Below are positions 59,210 through 64,000 of a stretch of DNA of 64,000 nt, piece by piece; positions within the stretch are counted from its first letter, which is position 1, and each line of letters begins with the position of its first letter. A program made the position numbers and the translations under genes. The notes under the pieces were generated by a model. The model had not been told where the DNA came from. It was given only the letters and a program-made list of their open reading frames with translations, and did not search any database. The DNA is taken from positions 1,331,842,304-1,331,906,303 of the forward strand of contig OY856410.1 in the NCBI GenBank assembly GCA_963693085.1. The letters run 5' to 3'. This stretch comes from Alisma plantago-aquatica (lineage: Eukaryota; Streptophyta; Magnoliopsida; Alismatales; Alismataceae).

Positions 59210-61172
59210 GATGTAGAGACATAAGTTGCACGTTTCAACTTAGAATTGAAGGTGTACTGGCGATGTGGATGTATCATCTCTACTCTTGGAACAGGAAGAA
59301 CTTTGTGTTTGGACGGCCGCCAAATGCTTATTTCCTCTTGTTATGAGAGGGAAAGATGGGATAGTATGCATGCCATACACCAAGGATACAAAATGATGTG
59401 TGTTGGAACGTTGCTACAAGGTATGAGGATAGAGATGATAACATACCTTGGTGGAATGAATGATACATGGATAGGAACAAATGAGAAAAGTATTAAGATA
59501 ATCACCTTGTAAGGATGTTCCTAGTAGAAGCTTTGTGGAATTTGCAAGTTATATAAGGTTGAGTTTGATCACCAGGTGGATGAGCTCAGAGTTTCTTGAT
59601 GATGATAAAATTAGAGTTTGAGATGAGATGATAAGAATAATACATGGATGTGTATGCTACCTTACACCTAAGGATAAGAAGTGGTAATGAATGCTCTGGT
59701 TGAGATATAGTGCCTAGTTTAGCTGGAAGCTAGAAGAATTTGAGGTTATTAGGCTAACATTAAGTTGAGAAAAGGAGATAAATTTGGATAACACTCAGAT
59801 ATAACGAGATATGTTGACCAATATTAGTGGTTGTTTGGATAGCCAACCTAGTCCATGATATAATGAAAGGATGGTTGTCGAACCTCATATGTACTTCTTT
59901 GGAAAGGAAAGTGATAAAACCCTATTAAGAGTGGTTTAGTGTTTTCGAGGAATCAACCTTGAGGAATCATGACATACAAGATATCATGGTTTTATGATCA
60001 CAAAAAACTGTGAAACTACAAAGATGGTAAGTGATAGTGGCACTTTGGATGCTTAAGACAAAGTTGCATGTAGCATGTGGCCATGCAAGCTAGGAGGCGA
60101 AGGACGAACACCAGTAACCCAGTACATGGATATAAATTATAAAGAGTTCCCGAAAGGGAATGTGAGTTCTTCATTGCTGATATTGTGAGTCTCCCCTAGA
60201 CCAAGGAAGGTTGAGATCCAATATGGGTTATGGTAGACCGCCTTACCTAGATGACATGAGGAAGGAAGAGTTCTGTCATGGGACATATTCAGTTGAACTA
60301 CTTAAGAGAGAAAGATGGTTCAACTACACCATGATGCGAGTTCAAAAGTTCTTGGGTATGACCAAGGTTCACTTCCATGAGGTGGAGGTGGATACATGAA
60401 GAACTCGATGATAGTACAGTTTATCACCCCATACTAATGGATAGTATGATCTAGACTAGAGGGTCTGATGATAGCATGTGTGCTCATTCAGGGTGATACA
60501 TAGAGACAGTTCTTAAGATGTGATGTTAACCACCATAGCCTTTATCAGGATGCAAGAAGTTCTATAAGGAGGTTGTTTCGGTTGCCACTTCATTATGATA
60601 TTGTTGGTGAAGAAGGCCTCATGAAGGTCAGAAAAGAACCTCAGTGTGTACAGATGAAGTTGCTTGATCATGCAATGGATGAGAGAGAGAGCCCAGTGGT
60701 GACATGAGTCACGAGCTGATGCAAAGCAGACTGACATATAGTTCACTATGGGAGAATATGTGATGTGAAAATCTGGCCCCTCTAAGCTACAACTGAGAAA
60801 GCTGAGTCTCCAATATATGGGTCCATTTGAGATGGATTGGTGGAGATGGTTGTGTTTAGCCTTACCCCTCATGATAACATGATGAATAATGTGTTGCATG
60901 AGTCCGATCTAGAGCACTATGTGGGGTACCCAAGCCATGTGCTGAGCCCTGAACCTATTCAGCTTTTGAGAGGCTGAGGTGTCCTGAGTCACCTATGAGG
61001 GTATATTATACCAAGATAAGAAAGAACTCAGATGGAAGGATATGAGATGATGAAGGTTCTTGGGAAGCATCATGGGAAAGGGTAAAACCATGTGGTAGCC
61101 CTAATGGACATGGAAAAGTCTTATCCTGAATTGTTTATTTGCTTGATGGAATTTTGAGGGTAAAATTCTGAT
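59210..61172 (+). mobile_element. C internal region, right part, non-coding
   Basis: Reverse-complement match of A2 from about 8985 down to 7019, including the GGACGGCCGCCAAATGCTTA stretch. No coding frame. The 128-codon minus-strand frame at 60513-60899 is antisense to the element; a shorter version is at 7289-7561 in A2. No family likeness. Confidence 0.82.
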
Positions 61173-61185
61173 AAGAGGGGAAGGA
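61173..61185 (+). other. Polypurine tract of C
   Basis: AAGAGGGGAAGGA ends exactly at the 3' LTR start TGTTACAACC. Upstream is AATTTTGAGGGTAAAATTCT. Confidence 0.87.
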
Positions 61186-63866
61186 TGTTACAACCCCAAT
61201 TTTTGGGTTCATCTGATGAGACATGTAAACTCTCATATTGGACAAATAATGATATAATTTGGTTTGATTAAATGGATTTTGTTTACAATAGCCTCGATGT
61301 TTGTGTTGTGGGCTTTATTGGCTATTGGGCCCGAATAACAAGAAATTCCAATTAGTAAATGAATAATTGAATATTTGATAAAAGAAAGAGGTAGAAACCT
61401 CTAGAAGGAAAAGAGATGTAATCCAAGGATGTATTTCATGCCTCTTGGGTTCCTTGGGTCCCAAGGAGTCCAAAGTTGTTAGATAATGCAAAAAGAAAAG
61501 AAAAGGATCAATTAAGTATTTATTTATTAAGAAAGAAATTGAAAACAATGATAAAATGTGGAAAATAAGCAGAAAGAGGTGTAATTGAATTATCATTAGT
61601 GGAATTTTGTATCCCAAAGATTCCTAATAATAAAAGGAATACCAAAGAGGAAGATAAATGAGGAATAAAGAGAAATCCTCGAAAAGAGCTGTTTTAATAA
61701 GAATTAAACAAGATAATGAAGAATAATGAATTTAGATTCATCTAGAAGGATAATGAGTATCCCATAAAAAGGATTTCAAAATAATAGAGTTTCTTGGGAT
61801 CCAAGGAGTCCCAGTGAAGAAAGAGGAAAGATAAAATACCACTAATGCAAAATAAGAGAATAATGTGATACATTATTAATGTTTTTGGTGGCTTTGCTAA
61901 AAAGGAAATATTTTCTATTAAAAGAAAACATGATTTCGTTCTTATGGAGTTAAATTCGAGCATAAGAAAGAATAAAAGGTTTTTCATATTCCTAATTGCC
62001 CAAGAAATAGGAAATATCAAGGAAGTACATAGGAGAGAGAAGGTTTCTTCACCTTGAAGGAATATGATTCTTTTTGAAAAGAGACTTCATTTCTTGGTTG
62101 GAAAGCCACCATAGGGCTTCGTTACCCTCCACTATAAAAGGGGTAGAGCCCAGGGACAATTCCAAAGGAGTTTCACGTAACTCTCTCTTCTCCTCCTCCT
62201 TCTTCTTCCTTACATGAAAACCCTAACTACAAGGTTTTGAGTGGCCCGGGAACGTCTGAAGGAGTTTGAAGGGATTCCTCACATCCCCTTCAAGTTCAGA
62301 TGGCTGTGGAGTCACTAACTCAAGGGAATCCTCGCCCTAGTCGTCTGCAGCTCGTCTGAAGGGGATGAGGTTGGAAGACCCAAAACTCCAGTTCCTAGCT
62401 GCCTTGGTCATGGCTGGAGGTGGATCTGAGGACGATGGGACATGGCGGAGGTTGAGGGACCTCAGAGGATGGGCGCGCGACCATGAGAGGGGGATTAGAC
62501 CCCCCGCAAAATGACCTGGATGGCGTCCTGCGCTAGGGCAGCGCGAGGTTGAAGAAGGCGCCACATTGGACAAGTTTGCCCTCCGTGAGCTGAAGGAACA
62601 TTGATTTAAACCAGGGGCAAGCCGGTCATTTCGAAATGTTTTAAAGCAAGCGAGATATGTTGCATGGATGCAGTGACGTGGCGCAACCTAATTGGCCCAA
62701 AGTAAGTGTTTTTGCTAATTTCATAACTAATGATCCGTAGCTCAGATGGATACGTGTAAATTATGAAAGTTGCTCATAAAAATGAGGGGAATCCATTAAA
62801 ATATAATTGAAGTCTGATTCCTTTTGCAATTCGAAAAGTAATGGATGTTATTATCTTTAGATGTAATAATGTTTAAAGGACCCTATTTTGATATGATTAT
62901 GTGATTAGTAGGGTTTAATTGATGGTTAAAGTTGATATTAACCTGTTAATGATAAAAAGGGGCATTGGGAACAAAAAGGATGAACTTTGCATGTAATTTG
63001 TTTAATTTAGAGTTTATGTGCATAAATTGACTTTAATGGGCCTTGAAACCCTACTGTTGGTAATTAGGACTACTAATGGCTTTAATTATTCAATTTCATG
63101 TATAGAACAGAGTTTTCATGGTTATAAGCTATTTTGAGCATTAAAGTTCCTAATTTGTGGATAAATACCTTAAATGTAGTAATTAGGGTTTTCTCATGAA
63201 CAAAAGGTAGAATTAATGATAAATCAAGTTCATAAGCGAATTAGACTGTAATGAACTTTGAATTGATGATAAATGAGTATAATGATCTTGTCATGGATTA
63301 AAAGGATAAAAATAGTAGCTTTAATGAAAAGAGGTTTAAGGGGCTTAATTAATGGATAATTATGCCTTTAATCCGAAATTGAGGATTAGATGTGGAAATA
63401 ATTAGGGTTGGTGATCAATTGCATTAAATTAGGGTTTAAAATAGTAAAAGATGAAGGGAATCCCTAATTGCAATAGAAACCCTAAAAGTGAATTAGAAAC
63501 CCTAGGAAGCGAGTTAGGTTTAATGGATCTTGATGACATGAATAATAACAAGGGAATTATGTGGTTATTTCAGGATCTTGTTGAAAATGCTTGCTTGCTT
63601 GGATTCTTATTTGCATGGATATTTCTGTTCAAATCGTCAGATCAGGTATGTGGTTAATTATGAATAACTGCCTTATTTTCCCAAGTATTTTCCATATGGT
63701 TAATCACATTGAATGCAAATTATTAGTTTGGATGATCATACTTGCAAACTATAAAGTCACTATGATTATCACATTTATAACAGAAGTATGGATTCTCGCA
63801 CTTACATGCCACCCTGATGGATGATGCCAAAGGTCAGGCCCAAATGGGTATACCAATGGACACCTT
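61186..63866 (+). repeat. C 3' LTR, up to an internal break
   Basis: Matches 37601 to about 40276 of the 5' LTR with scattered changes: TATA box at 62132-62141, GC-rich module about 62155-62674, ACGTGGC/ATTGG box at 62675-62698. It stops at GGACACCTT (63866), where the 5' LTR continues GAGTGGTGACC. Confidence 0.88.
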
Positions 63867-64000
63867 CGAAAAGTAATGGAAGTTATTAGCTTTAGATGTA
63901 ATAATGTTTAAAGAACCCTATTTTGATATGATTATGTGATTAGTAGGGTTTAATTGATGGTTAAAGTTGATATTAACCTGTTAATGATAAAAAGGGGCAT
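63867..64000 (+). repeat. Second copy of an inner LTR segment after a junction
   Basis: From CGAAAAGTAATGGAAGTTAT the sequence re-reads the LTR from the equivalent of 39243 (5' LTR) or 62829 (3' LTR). It equals the 5' LTR in all but the first base and differs from 62829 onward at three places (GGAAGTT/GGATGTT, TTAGCTT/TTATCTT, AAAGAACC/AAAGGACC). It may be a further A-family LTR fused by recombination, or an assembly join. Confidence 0.75.

Larger units (their letters stand above)
37601..64000 (+). mobile_element. LTR retrotransposon C (A family, plus strand), containing element D
   Basis: C has its 5' LTR at 37601-40878, PBS at 40881-40892, internal DNA at 40893-42745 and 59205-61172, PPT at 61173-61185 and a 3' LTR from 61186. 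Without D its internal region is about 3.8 kb, non-coding, and collinear in reverse complement with A2, lacking a stretch matching about 10690-11240. Its LTRs differ from each other more than those of A2 do, so C is older than A2. The 3' LTR is rearranged at 63866/63867 and runs off the window. Confidence 0.9.

Noticed and set aside
60513..60899. 128-codon minus-strand frame in the C internal region, related to 7289-7561
   Set aside because: It is antisense to C, and in A2 the matching frame is shorter and broken. It is family DNA with a chance open frame.

Overview
The window is plant nuclear DNA made almost entirely of transposable elements, most of them nested in each other. The plant signs are LTR retrotransposons primed by initiator tRNA-Met (PBS TGGTATCAGAGC), Copia pol of plant type, and a plant L1-like LINE whose ORF1 has a DUF4283-like region plus a zinc knuckle. 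The sequence is AT-rich apart from short GC-rich blocks inside some LTRs. The species cannot be named from this. I found no intact host gene, no tRNA or rRNA gene, no CRISPR array and no bacterial-type operon. Every recognisable reading frame is broken or lacks its partners.

Layout. (1) 1-18571, minus strand: a non-autonomous LTR retrotransposon with ~3 kb LTRs (A1) has a complete second copy of the same family (A2, 3856-14561) inserted in its internal region, with a 5-bp target duplication AAACC at 3851-3855 and 14562-14566. (2) 18572-24257, plus strand: a degenerate L1-type LINE with ORF1 and ORF2 (endonuclease, reverse transcriptase, zf-RVT, RNase H) and a poly-A tail. (3) 24258-33974: low-copy-looking AT-rich DNA with a small Copia LTR fragment, several weak exon-like or degenerate coding stretches, mostly on the minus strand, and a CACTA-like end. 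(4) 33975-37600, minus strand: a Copia element with a 2.5 kb 3' LTR carrying a 366-bp tandem duplication, followed by decayed RT-RNase H. (5) 37601-64000, plus strand: a third member of the A family (C), apparently inserted in the Copia RT, with 5' LTR, PBS, internal DNA, PPT and a 3' LTR that is rearranged at 63866/63867. (6) 42746-59204, inside C: a different element (D) arranged LTR-internal-LTR-internal-LTR, flanked by the 5-bp duplication TTTGT.

How the parts relate. A1, A2, C and D have PBS, PPT-like tracts, LTR ends and TATA boxes, but no gag-pol frame beyond a vestigial N-terminus in D. They would have to use proteins supplied by another element. The order of insertion follows from the nesting: Copia before C before D, and A1 before A2. 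The most unusual architecture is the three-LTR element D, the self-nested A family with exchangeable GC-rich leader modules between a TATA box and a conserved ACGTGGC/ATTGG box, and hairpin clusters kept at fixed distance from the D LTR ends. Nothing in the window supports a new defence, biosynthetic or regulatory system of the host.
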